Shown: positions 1 through 8,059 of the stretch, in pieces
Layout of the letters: every line of letters begins with the position of its first letter
Position numbering within the stretch: the stretch's first letter is position 1
Origin: Paenarthrobacter nitroguajacolicus
GTDB taxonomy: Bacteria; Actinomycetota; Actinomycetes; Actinomycetales; Micrococcaceae
Direction: 5' to 3'
Assembly: GCF_007786235.1 (NCBI RefSeq)
Contig: NZ_VNFK01000026.1
Coordinates: 1-50,998 of the forward strand
Length of the DNA: 50,998 bases
Position numbers and translations under genes: made by a program
Notes under the pieces: model-generated
Database searches by the model: none
What the model was told of the DNA's origin: nothing
What the model saw: the letters and a program-made list of their open reading frames with translations, nothing else

Positions 1-106
1 AACCCAAAAACACCCCAACAACCAGCAGTGAAGCCCATCACACCACCCAAACCACCGCCGTCGAACACCCACCACCCCCAAAAAACAGCAACGCTCCCCC
101 ACCAAA

Positions 107-183
107 GTGAGAGAGCGTCGCCCGAAAACGGCAAATACGTGAGAGAGCGTCCGCCAAAAACGGCGATTAGGTGAGAGAGCGTC
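107..183. repeat. 32-bp tandem repeat (2 full units plus start of a third)
   Basis: The 13-mer GTGAGAGAGCGTC occurs at 107, 139 and 171, exactly 32 bp apart. The first two units also share a CGAAAACGGC / CAAAAACGGC middle; the third unit breaks off after the 13-mer. The array lies just beyond the 3' end of the MFS transporter gene, in the only non-coding stretch at the left edge. No protein-coding signal is seen across 1-208. The function is unknown; it may be a dispersed intergenic repeat or a transcript-end structure. Confidence 0.85.
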
Positions 184-208
184 GGTAGGGGGCTGCGGCT
201 AGCGGCCG

Positions 209-1702
209 TCAGTGACCCCCGTGGCCTCCGGCGCCCTCGGTCTTGCGCATCATGGCACCGAGCACCACTGCGGCGACGGCAATGATGGTGGCGGCGAGGA
301 ACGCTGCCTGCATACCGGCAACGAGCCCAGAAGAAGCCGAGACCACAGCGTAGATGGAGACCAGCAGCGCAGTTCCAGCTGCTCCCGAAACCTGCTGCGC
401 GGTGCTGATGATGGCCGAACCATGCGAGTAGAGGTGCGGGGGCAGCGGGTTCAGCCCCGTGGTGAACGCCGGCGTAAACAGCAGGGCCAAGCCAAGGCTC
501 AACGTCACGTGGAGTGCAATCACCCAACCGAGCGCACTGCCCTCATCCAACCGGGAGAACTGCCACAGCGTCAGGACCATGAGGACGGAACCGGATACCG
601 TCAGCGGCAAGGGGCCAACCTTGTCGAAGATCCGGCCGATGACCGGGCCCAGCAAGCCCATGGCCAACCCGCCCGGCAGCAAAGCAAGTCCGGTCTCCAG
701 CGGCTGAAGGTGCAAGGTGTTCTGGAGGTACAGAGGCAGCAGGATCACGCCACCGAACAACGCCATCATGGCTACCACCATCAGCAGCGTTGACACAGTG
801 AACATGCGGAACTTGAAGGCACGGAGGTCAAGCAACGGGGCATCGGACTTCTGGAGCTTGAGCTGCCGGAAGACGAACAGTGCCAGGCACAGGATTCCAA
901 CCACCAGAGCGATCACTGGAACGATGCCCGCGTCCGTGCCACCGATCTGGCTCAAGCCGTAGACCAAGCCACCGAAGGCCGGCACCGTCAGGATCACGGA
1001 TGCGACGTCAAGGGTGGTCTTTTCGCGTTCACCAACGTTGGTGAGGTACTTGGCGCCAATGGCGAAGGCTGCAAGGGCCACCGGCAGCACGAACACGAAC
1101 ATGAAACGCCACGAGAAGTGGTCCAGGATGATGCCGGAAACGGTTGGGCCCATGGCGGGCGCCACGGAAATGGCAATGCTGACGTTGCCCATGACGGCGC
1201 CACGCTTGGACATGGGTACCAGGGTGAGGATGGTGGTCATCAGCAGCGGCAGCATGATGGCCGTACCGCCGGCCTGGACGATGCGTGCCAGCAGGAGCAC
1301 CAGGAATCCCGGCGCCAAGGCAGCCAACAAGGTTCCGCCGCTGAAAAGTCCCATGGCGAGCATGAAGGCCCCGCGGGTACTCATCCTCTGCAGGATGAAC
1401 CCGGTGGTAGGAATAACCACTGCCATGGTGAGCATGAAGCCGGTGGCGAGCCATTGGACGGTGGAAGCGCTGACCTGCAGGTCCGTCATGAGCCGCTGGA
1501 GCGCGACGTTCATGATGGTTTCGTTGAGGATGACCACGAAGGTGGCCACCAGCAACGTCACGATGACAGTCACGGATTCGCGGGACATCTTCCCCGACAC
1601 AGGGGCCTGTGGGCGCCCTGCCTCGGTTACGGTGACGGCACCGGAAGTGGGCGCGCCGGATTCAGGTTTGCCGTTGGCGTCGGACGTGACGTCGGTAGAC
1701 AT
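209..1702 (-). CDS. MFS drug-efflux transporter, DHA2 (EmrB/QacA) type
   Basis: This is a proton-driven multidrug exporter of the major facilitator superfamily in the cytoplasmic membrane. The 497-residue product has many hydrophobic segments starting near residue 42. It carries the DHA2 signature LNETIMNVALQRL at the end of TM1 and the loop WLATGFMLTMAVVIPTTG before TM2. The C-terminus ends in GGHGGH. I chose the ATG at 1702 over an upstream in-frame start at 1780 because MSTDVTSD is a typical soluble leader and a GGGGAA-type ribosome site precedes it. A sigma-70-like promoter with an inverted repeat across its -10 lies 50-80 bp upstream, so the gene may have its own repressor although it follows panC. 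The substrate cannot be read from the sequence. Confidence 0.93.
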   Translation of the reverse strand: MSTDVTSDANGKPESGAPTSGAVTVTEAGRPQAPVSGKMSRESVTVIVTLLVATFVVILNETIMNVALQRLMTDLQVSASTVQWLATGFMLTMAVVIPTTGFILQRMSTRGAFMLAMGLFSGGTLLAALAPGFLVLLLARIVQAGGTAIMLPLLMTTILTLVPMSKRGAVMGNVSIAISVAPAMGPTVSGIILDHFSWRFMFVFVLPVALAAFAIGAKYLTNVGEREKTTLDVASVILTVPAFGGLVYGLSQIGGTDAGIVPVIALVVGILCLALFVFRQLKLQKSDAPLLDLRAFKFRMFTVSTLLMVVAMMALFGGVILLPLYLQNTLHLQPLETGLALLPGGLAMGLLGPVIGRIFDKVGPLPLTVSGSVLMVLTLWQFSRLDEGSALGWVIALHVTLSLGLALLFTPAFTTGLNPLPPHLYSHGSAIISTAQQVSGAAGTALLVSIYAVVSASSGLVAGMQAAFLAATIIAVAAVVLGAMMRKTEGAGGHGGH

Positions 1703-1751
1703 GAGGGTTCCCCAAGGGTTGGATTTGGTGTCCGGCGAGCTGTGCCGGTGA

Positions 1752-1780
1752 AGACTAAAACAGTCTAAGCGCCCATCCAA
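1752..1780 (-). promoter_or_regulatory. Putative promoter with operator-like inverted repeat for the MFS gene
   Basis: Read on the minus strand, TTGGAT (1780-1775) and TAGTCT (1757-1752) are separated by exactly 17 bp. A perfect inverted repeat AGACT-5-AGTCT (1752-1766) covers the -10 box. This is the arrangement expected of a promoter blocked by a TetR- or MarR-type repressor, which is common for efflux pumps. No regulator gene is adjacent, so the link is inferred. Confidence 0.4.
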
Positions 1781-1807
1781 TTCCCGTCAGCAGGAAAATT
1801 CCAAACG

Positions 1808-2710
1808 TTAGGAGAACAACGGAGCGTTATCGATGAGCCGAACCGGCCCTACTTTAGCGGCAACGATTGCCAGGCCTTCGCCGCGGAAGGGCGTCTCCTT
1901 GCAGTTCTCTGCGAGCGGTTCCAGCGTTGTGGGATCCACGACGTCGAAGTAGTCCAGTTCCACCAACGGTTGGGATTCAACAAGCGCGACGGCGGAATCC
2001 AGATCCAGCGGTTCATGCGCTGTGGCGCGGGACTCAATAAGGCGCAAAGCCCGCGACAACACCAACGCCGCTTCGCGCTCCTCATCCGACAGGAACCGAT
2101 TGCGGCTCGAAAGCGCCAAGCCGTCATCGCTGCGTACGATCGGCACAGGAACGATCTCCACAGGGAAATTCAGGTCCGAGACCATGCGCTTCACCAAGGC
2201 CAATTGCTGCGCATCCTTCTGGCCGAAGTAAGCCCGGTAGGCCGCCGTCGTACCATCCGCCGCAGCACCTCCGGGTAGTCCATAGTGCAGCAGTTTGGCG
2301 ACCACGGTTAGCGCGCCGTCGAAGTGTCCGGGGCGTGAGGCGCCTTCCCACTTCTCGCCCAGCGGCCCGGAGGTCACCCGCACCAGGGGCTGGCCGCCCG
2401 GGTACACCTCGTCCACGGAAGGTGCGAACACGAGGTCAACGCCTTCGGCGTCAAGCAGGGCCATGTCGGCGTCGAGCGTGCGCGGGTAGCGGTCAAGGTC
2501 CACAGCGTCGCCGAACTGCAGCGGGTTAACGAAGATGGTGGCTACCACGACGTCGTTCTCAGCGACGGCGGTCCGCGCAAGTGCCGCGTGGCCCGAGTGC
2601 AGGGCGCCCATGGTGGGTACCAAACCTTGCGAACTTCCACCCTTGGCTGCCAGGAGCCTGGCGCTCTCGGCGCGCAATTCCGCCGCAGTGGTCACGAGTT
2701 TGATGGCCAT
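1808..2710 (-). CDS. panC: Pantothenate synthetase (pantoate--beta-alanine ligase)
   Basis: PanC makes pantothenate from pantoate, beta-alanine and ATP in the cytoplasm, for coenzyme A synthesis. The 300-residue length is normal. The ATP-binding region GLVPTMGALHSGH with the HxGH-type signature is near the N-terminus. The motifs IFVNPLQFG, YFGQKDAQQL and the C-terminal SRNRFLS loop follow in family order. The gene begins 5 bp after the stop of the DUF2520 gene, so the two are cotranscribed. In M. tuberculosis, from memory, panC is likewise preceded by a DUF2520 gene (Rv3603c) but followed by panD; here an MFS gene follows and panD is absent from the window. Confidence 0.97.
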   Translation of the reverse strand: MAIKLVTTAAELRAESARLLAAKGGSSQGLVPTMGALHSGHAALARTAVAENDVVVATIFVNPLQFGDAVDLDRYPRTLDADMALLDAEGVDLVFAPSVDEVYPGGQPLVRVTSGPLGEKWEGASRPGHFDGALTVVAKLLHYGLPGGAAADGTTAAYRAYFGQKDAQQLALVKRMVSDLNFPVEIVPVPIVRSDDGLALSSRNRFLSDEEREAALVLSRALRLIESRATAHEPLDLDSAVALVESQPLVELDYFDVVDPTTLEPLAENCKETPFRGEGLAIVAAKVGPVRLIDNAPLFS

Positions 2711-2715
2711 GCTGT

Positions 2716-3624
2716 TCAGTGTCCTTCCGGCGACTTGGGGTGGGCCCCCAAGGCATCGTCGATCTCATTCAGTTGTTCCGGGCGCAGCAGGCCTCGGTTG
2801 CCTGCCCGGCGTGCAGTGGCCCGCGCCATGGCCTGGTAGGCCGCGAGGACATCGCCGCCTGCACCGCCGTCGTATTCCTGCAACGCCTGGGCGTGAGCGG
2901 AAACAGTACCCACATCGCCGCGCGCCACGGGACCGGTCAACGCAGATTCGCCGGACGCGAGGGCATTTTCCAGGGTGGCACGCAGCAGCGGACCAAGCAT
3001 GGTTTCCGGGTTTTCGACGCCGATCTCCCGGAGCATCTGCGACGCCTGCGCCACCAGCGTGACCATGTGGTTTGAGCTGTGCGCGAGGGCTGCGTGGTAA
3101 AGCGTGCGGTCACCCTCGGCAATCACTACCGGCTCGGCACCCATCTCAACCACCAGCGCCTGCGCGATGGGCAGCATGGCGGCATCCGCCGTGACTCCGA
3201 AGGTGCAATCCATGAGGCGGGTCAGGTCCAGACTCATGCCGGTGAAGGTCATGGCCGGGTGCAGCGCCAACGGAATCGCGCCAACCGCGCGGACCGGGTT
3301 GAGGATCCCGACGCCGAACCGGCCTGACGTATGTGCCACCAGTTGGCCGGGCTGCCAGGCTCCCAGCTTGGCCAGACCTGCGACCAGCTCGCCAAGGGAA
3401 TCGTCAGGGACGGCCAGCAGAACGAGCTCGGCACGCTCAACAATGTCCTGGATTTCGAGGATCGGCACACCGGGCAGCAGCGTCTCGGCCCGCTCACGGC
3501 TCGCCTCGGACACCGCAGAAACTCCGACGACGGCGTGCTCGGCTCCGCGCAAAGCGGCACCGAGGACGGAACCCACCTTGCCTGCGCCGATGATGCCGAC
3601 TCCGAGTCGTCCTGGCCTAGCCAT
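2716..3624 (-). CDS. Rossmann-fold and DUF2520 domain protein
   Basis: This 302-residue protein is dehydrogenase-like and its reaction is not established. The N-terminus holds a dinucleotide-binding loop GVGIIGAGKVGSVLG and the strand-loop VLLAVPDDSLGELV, as in 3-hydroxyisobutyrate and pyrroline-carboxylate reductases. The C-terminal half is the helical DUF2520 domain, recognisable by AALAHSSNHMVTL and GPLLRATLENAL. The ATG at 3624 follows an excellent AGGAGG site; a longer reading to 3702 would run into the upstream gene. It overlaps the end of the PH-domain gene by 8 bp. The conserved position beside panC suggests a role near pantothenate synthesis, for example an NADPH reductase, but this is inference from context only. 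Confidence 0.9.
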   Translation of the reverse strand: MARPGRLGVGIIGAGKVGSVLGAALRGAEHAVVGVSAVSEASRERAETLLPGVPILEIQDIVERAELVLLAVPDDSLGELVAGLAKLGAWQPGQLVAHTSGRFGVGILNPVRAVGAIPLALHPAMTFTGMSLDLTRLMDCTFGVTADAAMLPIAQALVVEMGAEPVVIAEGDRTLYHAALAHSSNHMVTLVAQASQMLREIGVENPETMLGPLLRATLENALASGESALTGPVARGDVGTVSAHAQALQEYDGGAGGDVLAAYQAMARATARRAGNRGLLRPEQLNEIDDALGAHPKSPEGH

Positions 3625-5227
3625 CGTGGCGGTCCTCCTGGTGGGTTGAAGTCTGGTGTTGTTCGGGCTGCACTGGTTTCCCAAGCTCCGCTGGTTTCCC
3701 AAGCTCCGCTGCGGCCGCCACTTCCGGAGCCTGTGGCGCTACCTGCGCCAGCCACTGCTCGCTGGTTTGCCGTTTCCTCGCCTCGCGGGCACGGGCTGCC
3801 TGCTGGTCGAAGAGCTCCACGGCCTGGCTGACGCCGGCTTGGAACACGCGGGGAGACACAGGGCCTGCCGTGGTGTGGAGGACAAGATCGGCCACCCCGA
3901 AGCGCCGTGCCCATGGGCCTTGATGCAGGGCCATGGACTGTGTCCGCTGATGCGGAACCATCACCAACGCCCGCCACCAGCGTCCCGACCGGATCAGCAG
4001 AGCAGTTCGGGTAGCGCGGAACCCATTGCGTCGCCAGCCAAGCGGGGCCAACAACCGGGCGCGACGCGGGGTGGTGGTGAAGCCATCAGTTTGGACATCC
4101 GGAACCTGTTCGTCCGGGGCCGGGTTGGACGAGCCCACCGGCGCCAACCCCTCAAGCCCGGCGGTGAACACCCTTTCCGGGTCCTCCACACCCGGATCCG
4201 GCAGCACCAAGGACATCATCCGCATGACATCGGGTTTCAAGCCAACAGGAAGCAACATGGTTCGGGCCGCACCTTCAGTGCTGGCCGAAACGCCGTACCC
4301 CGCCACATTGACGTGCATCCGGTACCAGCCGAAAATCCTCCAGAGGGGCGGCTGCGTCACCATGAGTGCTTGAATACGTCCCGGCGGGAGGGTCTGTGCC
4401 TGGGTATCCAGGAGACCGTATCGAAGGCGGATACCGTCCGGGGAGATAGCGGCTGTGAAGTTGTAACCCTTGTTGAAGGACGTCCAGTACGCGGCGCCGA
4501 TGCCAAGGATGCCGGGAATCAGAGCCAGGAACAGAGTCTGGTTCTGCGTAAAGACCGAAACCGCAACCACCACCGCGGCGCCGACCAGGATACCGATGGT
4601 TTGCTCGCTCAGGAGCAGCGAACCGATGAGACGACCCGGTGGCACCGACAACACAACATGCTCCGGAGCTTCGGGGACTTCCTCGGTCGCTTCGGGACCG
4701 CTGACCACGCCAGCCGCGCGCGCCAGGATGGTGGCGCGCAACTGCTTGGCTTGGTCGAGCGGAAGGTAAGCCAACCGCACCGCAGACTCACCGGCGTCGG
4801 CCACTTCAAACTTGAGTTCAGCCAGTCCGAAGATCCGCGCCAGAAGAGGCTGCACGATGTCGATGGCCTGGACACGGTCCAGGCGGGCCTGCCGCTGCTG
4901 CTTGAACAGGAAGCCCGTGTTGACGCGGACGTACCCTTCGGCCACTTGGTAGCGCGTGAAGTACCAGCTCAGGATGAACCCGCCCACCGTCAGGAGCAGC
5001 ACCACGGCTCCGCCGGCCAAAAGCCACGGCACCCGGCCGTTCAGGTTCGGGTCCAGGAAGTCGCGTCCCTGCAGCATGCGCTCGAAGGCGTCGCGGCCAA
5101 AGAAGAACCCGACGGCGGCCAGCGCCACCCAGCCCCGGACAAACGGTGACGCGGGATGGACGCGGTTCCAGCCGCCGTCGACCTTTTTGTCGGGGAGGCT
5201 CACCGCCGCACTGTCCTGCGGGCTCAC
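3617..5227 (-). CDS. PH domain-containing membrane protein, large subunit (YdbT-like)
   Basis: This 536-residue membrane protein contains repeated bacterial PH (bPH2, PF03703-type) modules separated by paired membrane segments. One pair is WLLAGGAVVLLLTVGGFILSW-like near the N-terminus and another lies around GILVGAAVVVAVSV. The phrase TRYQVAEGYVRVNTG and later LVMTQP-type strands follow the bPH2 pattern. The GTG at 5227 overlaps the previous stop as GTGA, which implies translational coupling with the smaller PH gene. The far C-terminus is charged and contains a duplicated AELGKP hexapeptide. In Bacillus the pair YdbS/YdbT has this layout; the molecular role is not settled. Confidence 0.88.
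   Translation of the reverse strand: MSPQDSAAVSLPDKKVDGGWNRVHPASPFVRGWVALAAVGFFFGRDAFERMLQGRDFLDPNLNGRVPWLLAGGAVVLLLTVGGFILSWYFTRYQVAEGYVRVNTGFLFKQQRQARLDRVQAIDIVQPLLARIFGLAELKFEVADAGESAVRLAYLPLDQAKQLRATILARAAGVVSGPEATEEVPEAPEHVVLSVPPGRLIGSLLLSEQTIGILVGAAVVVAVSVFTQNQTLFLALIPGILGIGAAYWTSFNKGYNFTAAISPDGIRLRYGLLDTQAQTLPPGRIQALMVTQPPLWRIFGWYRMHVNVAGYGVSASTEGAARTMLLPVGLKPDVMRMMSLVLPDPGVEDPERVFTAGLEGLAPVGSSNPAPDEQVPDVQTDGFTTTPRRARLLAPLGWRRNGFRATRTALLIRSGRWWRALVMVPHQRTQSMALHQGPWARRFGVADLVLHTTAGPVSPRVFQAGVSQAVELFDQQAARAREARKRQTSEQWLAQVAPQAPEVAAAAELGKPAELGKPVQPEQHQTSTHQEDRHDG
3673..3708 (-). repeat. 18-bp in-frame direct duplication
   Basis: Two perfect adjacent copies of an 18-mer lie in the C-terminal tail of the large PH-domain gene, giving AELGKPAELGKP. 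The unit is a multiple of 3, so copy-number change would only lengthen the tail. Confidence 0.9.
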
Positions 5228-5736
5228 AGCCCGGCCAGCCTGGCTTCTCCGCGAGCCGAAAGCTGTTCGCGCAAGCGTGCGCCTTCCTCGGCGGGAAGTC
5301 CTGGGAGATGCGCGTTGGTTCCAGCCGAAGCTGTGTGGAGCTTGAGGGTGCAAAGTCCCAGGCCACGCTCAACGGGGCCAACAGCAACGTCCACGTACTG
5401 CATTCGTCCGTACGGAACCACCATGGTGCGCTGGAAGAAGATGCCACGACGGATGAGGAGGTCGTCGTCGCGTTCCGCGTACCCGATGGCGCGCACTTGG
5501 CGCGGGATCAGCACGAGCCGCCACAGGGCCAGAACCAGCATCACCGCCGGAACCGTGATGGCGAGCCATAAGGGAGGCCAACGCCACCAGCCCAGCAACA
5601 CGAAAATAAGCGGCAAGCTGAGGACAGCCACCATCAAGACGTTGCCGATGGCCCACTCCACCAAGCGAACGGTGACGTATTTGGGGGATACCCGCAGCCA
5701 CTGAACGCCGGGAGGGTCAATCGCCTCGGTATGCAT
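5224..5736 (-). CDS. PH domain-containing membrane protein, small subunit (YdbS-like)
   Basis: This 170-residue protein starts with a short leader (MHTEAIDPPGVQWLRVSPKY), two hydrophobic helices and then a bPH2 module (LIPRQVRAIGYAERDDDLL, then TMVVPYGRMQYVDV). The ATG at 5736 has an AAGGTGAAGGCGAG-type ribosome site; a longer reading to 5841 would extend 125 bp into the DUF3180 gene. It overlaps that gene by 20 bp and the large PH gene by 4 bp, so the pair should be made together. Its role in the membrane is unknown. Confidence 0.87.
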   Translation of the reverse strand: MHTEAIDPPGVQWLRVSPKYVTVRLVEWAIGNVLMVAVLSLPLIFVLLGWWRWPPLWLAITVPAVMLVLALWRLVLIPRQVRAIGYAERDDDLLIRRGIFFQRTMVVPYGRMQYVDVAVGPVERGLGLCTLKLHTASAGTNAHLPGLPAEEGARLREQLSARGEARLAGL

Positions 5737-6238
5737 ACTCGCCTTCACCTTTGGTTTCGCCGCGACGGGGTTCCGGTCCGGCGGTACCGCCTTCAAAGTC
5801 TTCCGGAGGGATCCGGCAGAACCGTTCCACAACCAATCCAACGACCACCATCACCACACCGCCGCCGCCCATCAACAAGGCGTTCCACAAGATGCCTTCA
5901 CCGCCACGCAAGCTGCCGATCCGGAGAAGGTCCAACGAAATCCCGGCATGCCAGCCAAGGAGAAGCGTCCCGGCGTAAGCGCAGGCCTGGGCCAGGATCA
6001 ACGTCCGTGCAGCCAGGATCGGGTTCAGCATGTTCTTCTTCTTGCCGTTCCGCCAGCGAAGGACACGGATGCCCATGACCAGTGTGAGCCCGACGATGAC
6101 GCCCATGGTGATCAGCGCGGAGACCGGCAGGACCGGTGTGGGCATGCTGAAGCGGTTTGTGGTGGCCGTGGCCAACCAGCCGATCACGGCAGCGATGACG
6201 GCGATGAGCACCAGAACCACGGGGCGCATTGCTTTCAT
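5717..6238 (-). CDS. DUF3180 family membrane protein
   Basis: This 173-residue actinobacterial membrane protein has four predicted membrane spans. The first follows the start directly (VVLVLIAVIAAVIGWLA) and the others lie near residues 40-60, 80-97 and 120-140. A basic loop RWRNGKKKNML separates spans 2 and 3. The C-terminus is acidic and Gly-rich (GGTAGPEPRRGETKGEGE). Its position directly after folK matches the mycobacterial order (Rv3605c after Rv3606c, from memory). No catalytic motif is visible and the function is unknown. Confidence 0.88.
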   Translation of the reverse strand: MKAMRPVVLVLIAVIAAVIGWLATATTNRFSMPTPVLPVSALITMGVIVGLTLVMGIRVLRWRNGKKKNMLNPILAARTLILAQACAYAGTLLLGWHAGISLDLLRIGSLRGGEGILWNALLMGGGGVVMVVVGLVVERFCRIPPEDFEGGTAGPEPRRGETKGEGEYAYRGD

Positions 6239-6240
6239 GG

Positions 6241-6780
6241 CTACTCCACTGCTCCCGTCGCCGGCACACCGGCGACGTCACCGTAGCCGTCGAAACGGCG
6301 AATGTCCGGCATGTCAGCGGCGACGGCGGCCAGTTCGGTAACGCTCTGGCCGTTCAAGTGCGCGTGAGGCTCCAGCAGGGACCACGGGTACAGCACGAAA
6401 GCACGCTCTGCCGCCCTGGGGTGCGGGAGGGTGAGGATGGGATCGTCGCTGACGACATCTCCGAAAACCACGATGTCCACATCAAGCGTCCGGGGACCCC
6501 ACCTGACTTCCCGCGTGCGGTGGTGCTTCGCTTCGACGTCGTTGCAGTGCTTCAGGAGCTCCAACGGAGTAAGTGTGGTCTCGACAGCCATGACCATGTT
6601 CAGGAAATCGGGCTGGCCTTCCGGCCCGCCGACCGCCTTGGTTTGCACCACCGGCGAGACGCCCAGGAGACGTACCTCCGGCGGGTCGACGAGGTCGGCC
6701 ACAGCCGTGGACAGCGTGTCATTCCGCTCCCCCAGGTTGCTGCCAAGCGCCAGGATGGCCTTGGTGTAGCCGGACGTCAT
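6241..6780 (-). CDS. folK: 2-amino-4-hydroxy-6-hydroxymethyldihydropteridine pyrophosphokinase
   Basis: FolK transfers pyrophosphate from ATP to 6-hydroxymethyl-dihydropterin, the step before dihydropteroate synthase. Evidence is the N-terminal AILALGSNLGERNDTL, the middle FLNMVMAVETTL and the signature RWGPRTLDVDIVVFGD with its Mg/ATP-binding DVD residues, then LTLPHPRAAERAFVL. At 179 residues it is of normal length. The start overlaps the folB stop as ATGA, so folB and folK are translationally coupled. Confidence 0.97.
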   Translation of the reverse strand: MTSGYTKAILALGSNLGERNDTLSTAVADLVDPPEVRLLGVSPVVQTKAVGGPEGQPDFLNMVMAVETTLTPLELLKHCNDVEAKHHRTREVRWGPRTLDVDIVVFGDVVSDDPILTLPHPRAAERAFVLYPWSLLEPHAHLNGQSVTELAAVAADMPDIRRFDGYGDVAGVPATGAVE

Positions 6781-7136
6781 GACCGCTCCCTGTGAACGCT
6801 GACGGTGACGTCGCCAAACGGCACCTCGATGGGGGCCTTGGGCTTGTGGACGGTGACATCGACGGCGGCAACACTGTAGTTCTCGAGGATGCCCTCGGCG
6901 ATCCTGACGGCCAAGGCCTCGATGAGGTTCAGGGGCTCACCCTCGATGTGTTTGGTGATCAGTTCAGCCACTTCGCCATAGTGCGCCGTGTACTGGAGGT
7001 CGTCAGTCTCGGCAGCCTTGGTGAAATCCGTGTACAGCACTGCGTCCACCACGAATGGTTGGCCGTCACGGCGTTCGAAATCGAACACTCCGTGATAACC
7101 GACGGCGGTGACGCCGGTCAGCGTGATCCTGTCCAC
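6777..7136 (-). CDS. folB: Dihydroneopterin aldolase
   Basis: FolB cleaves dihydroneopterin to 6-hydroxymethyl-dihydropterin and glycolaldehyde. The 119-residue product has the family features LTGVTAVGYHGVFDFER (with the pterin-binding Glu in the following strands), TAHYGEVAELI, LIEALAVRIAE and the C-terminal VTVHKPKAPI, whose Lys is the likely catalytic residue. It sits 12 bp after folP and overlaps folK by 4 bp. Confidence 0.96.
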   Translation of the reverse strand: MDRITLTGVTAVGYHGVFDFERRDGQPFVVDAVLYTDFTKAAETDDLQYTAHYGEVAELITKHIEGEPLNLIEALAVRIAEGILENYSVAAVDVTVHKPKAPIEVPFGDVTVSVHRERS

Positions 7137-7148
7137 AGCGTTTTCCTA

Positions 7149-8054
7149 TCAGCGGGCGATACGGGCGGCGACCTTGACGGCGTCAAGGCTGGGACCGACG
7201 TCGTGAACGCGAACAGCCCAAGCACCCTTGGCGGCGCTCAAAGCGGTAATGGCGGCAGTGGCGGCGTCGCGTTCCAAAGGCGCGGCCGACTTACCGGCCA
7301 CGGTGAGGAGCGAACCAAGGAAGCGCTTACGGGAAGCAGCCACCATCACTTTGTGGCCGAGGCCAAAGAGGTGGTCCAGGTTCTTCAGGATTTCCCAGTT
7401 CTGGTCCTCGTTCTTGGAGAAGCCGACGCCGGGATCGACGATGATCTGCTCCGGCGCAACGCCCGCTGCGTACAGCTTGTCACGGACGCCGCTGAGCTCT
7501 GCGACGACGTCCTCGGTGACGTTCTCGTAATCCGTGAGGCTATCCATGGTCAGGGCGTCGCCACGGCGGTGCGTAAGGATGTACGGAACCTTGGTGCGCG
7601 CCACGAGCTCAGGCATGTCCGGTTCAATCGTGAGGCCGGAAACATCGTTGATGATGGCAGCACCGGCCTCCACAGCGGCAGCAGCAGTGGACGTATGCAT
7701 GGTGTCGATGCTGACCAGCGCGCCGGCCTTGACCAGTGCCTGGATGACCGGAAGGACGCGGCGCTGTTCTTCTTCCGGCGAAACGGGCTCGGCGCCGGAG
7801 CGGGTGGATTCGCCTCCGACGTCGATGATGTCAGCGCCGGCGTAGAACATCCGCAGGCCCAGCGCGATAGCGGTGTCCGGGGTGCGGTGGGTGCCGCCGT
7901 CGCTGAAGGAATCCGGGGTGACGTTGAGGATTCCCATGACGAGCGTGCGGTCCGTGGGCAGGTCCTCGAACCTTGCCGCGGGCCGCGGCTTGCGGAGAAC
8001 CGGCAGCGGGCTTGTGGCCGGGCCGGTTCCGGGTGCTGCAGCGAGGGAGTCCAT
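7149..8054 (-). CDS. folP: Dihydropteroate synthase
   Basis: FolP condenses hydroxymethyl-dihydropterin pyrophosphate with p-aminobenzoate and is the target of sulfonamides. The 301-residue product carries all family blocks in order: LVMGILNVTPDSFSDGG, IIDVGGESTRSGAEPV, INDVSG, VDPGVGFSKNEDQNWEIL, VAASRKRFLG and VRVHDVG. The sequence looks intact. It starts 5 bp after the folE stop (8060). Confidence 0.97.
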   Translation of the reverse strand: MDSLAAAPGTGPATSPLPVLRKPRPAARFEDLPTDRTLVMGILNVTPDSFSDGGTHRTPDTAIALGLRMFYAGADIIDVGGESTRSGAEPVSPEEEQRRVLPVIQALVKAGALVSIDTMHTSTAAAAVEAGAAIINDVSGLTIEPDMPELVARTKVPYILTHRRGDALTMDSLTDYENVTEDVVAELSGVRDKLYAAGVAPEQIIVDPGVGFSKNEDQNWEILKNLDHLFGLGHKVMVAASRKRFLGSLLTVAGKSAAPLERDAATAAITALSAAKGAWAVRVHDVGPSLDAVKVAARIAR

Positions 8055-8059
8055 AATGC

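Noticed and set aside
3656..5149. 497-codon plus-strand frame opposite the large PH-domain gene
   Set aside because: His/Arg/Pro-rich antisense translation with no ribosome site; the minus-strand PH protein has clear membrane spans and coupling to its neighbours.
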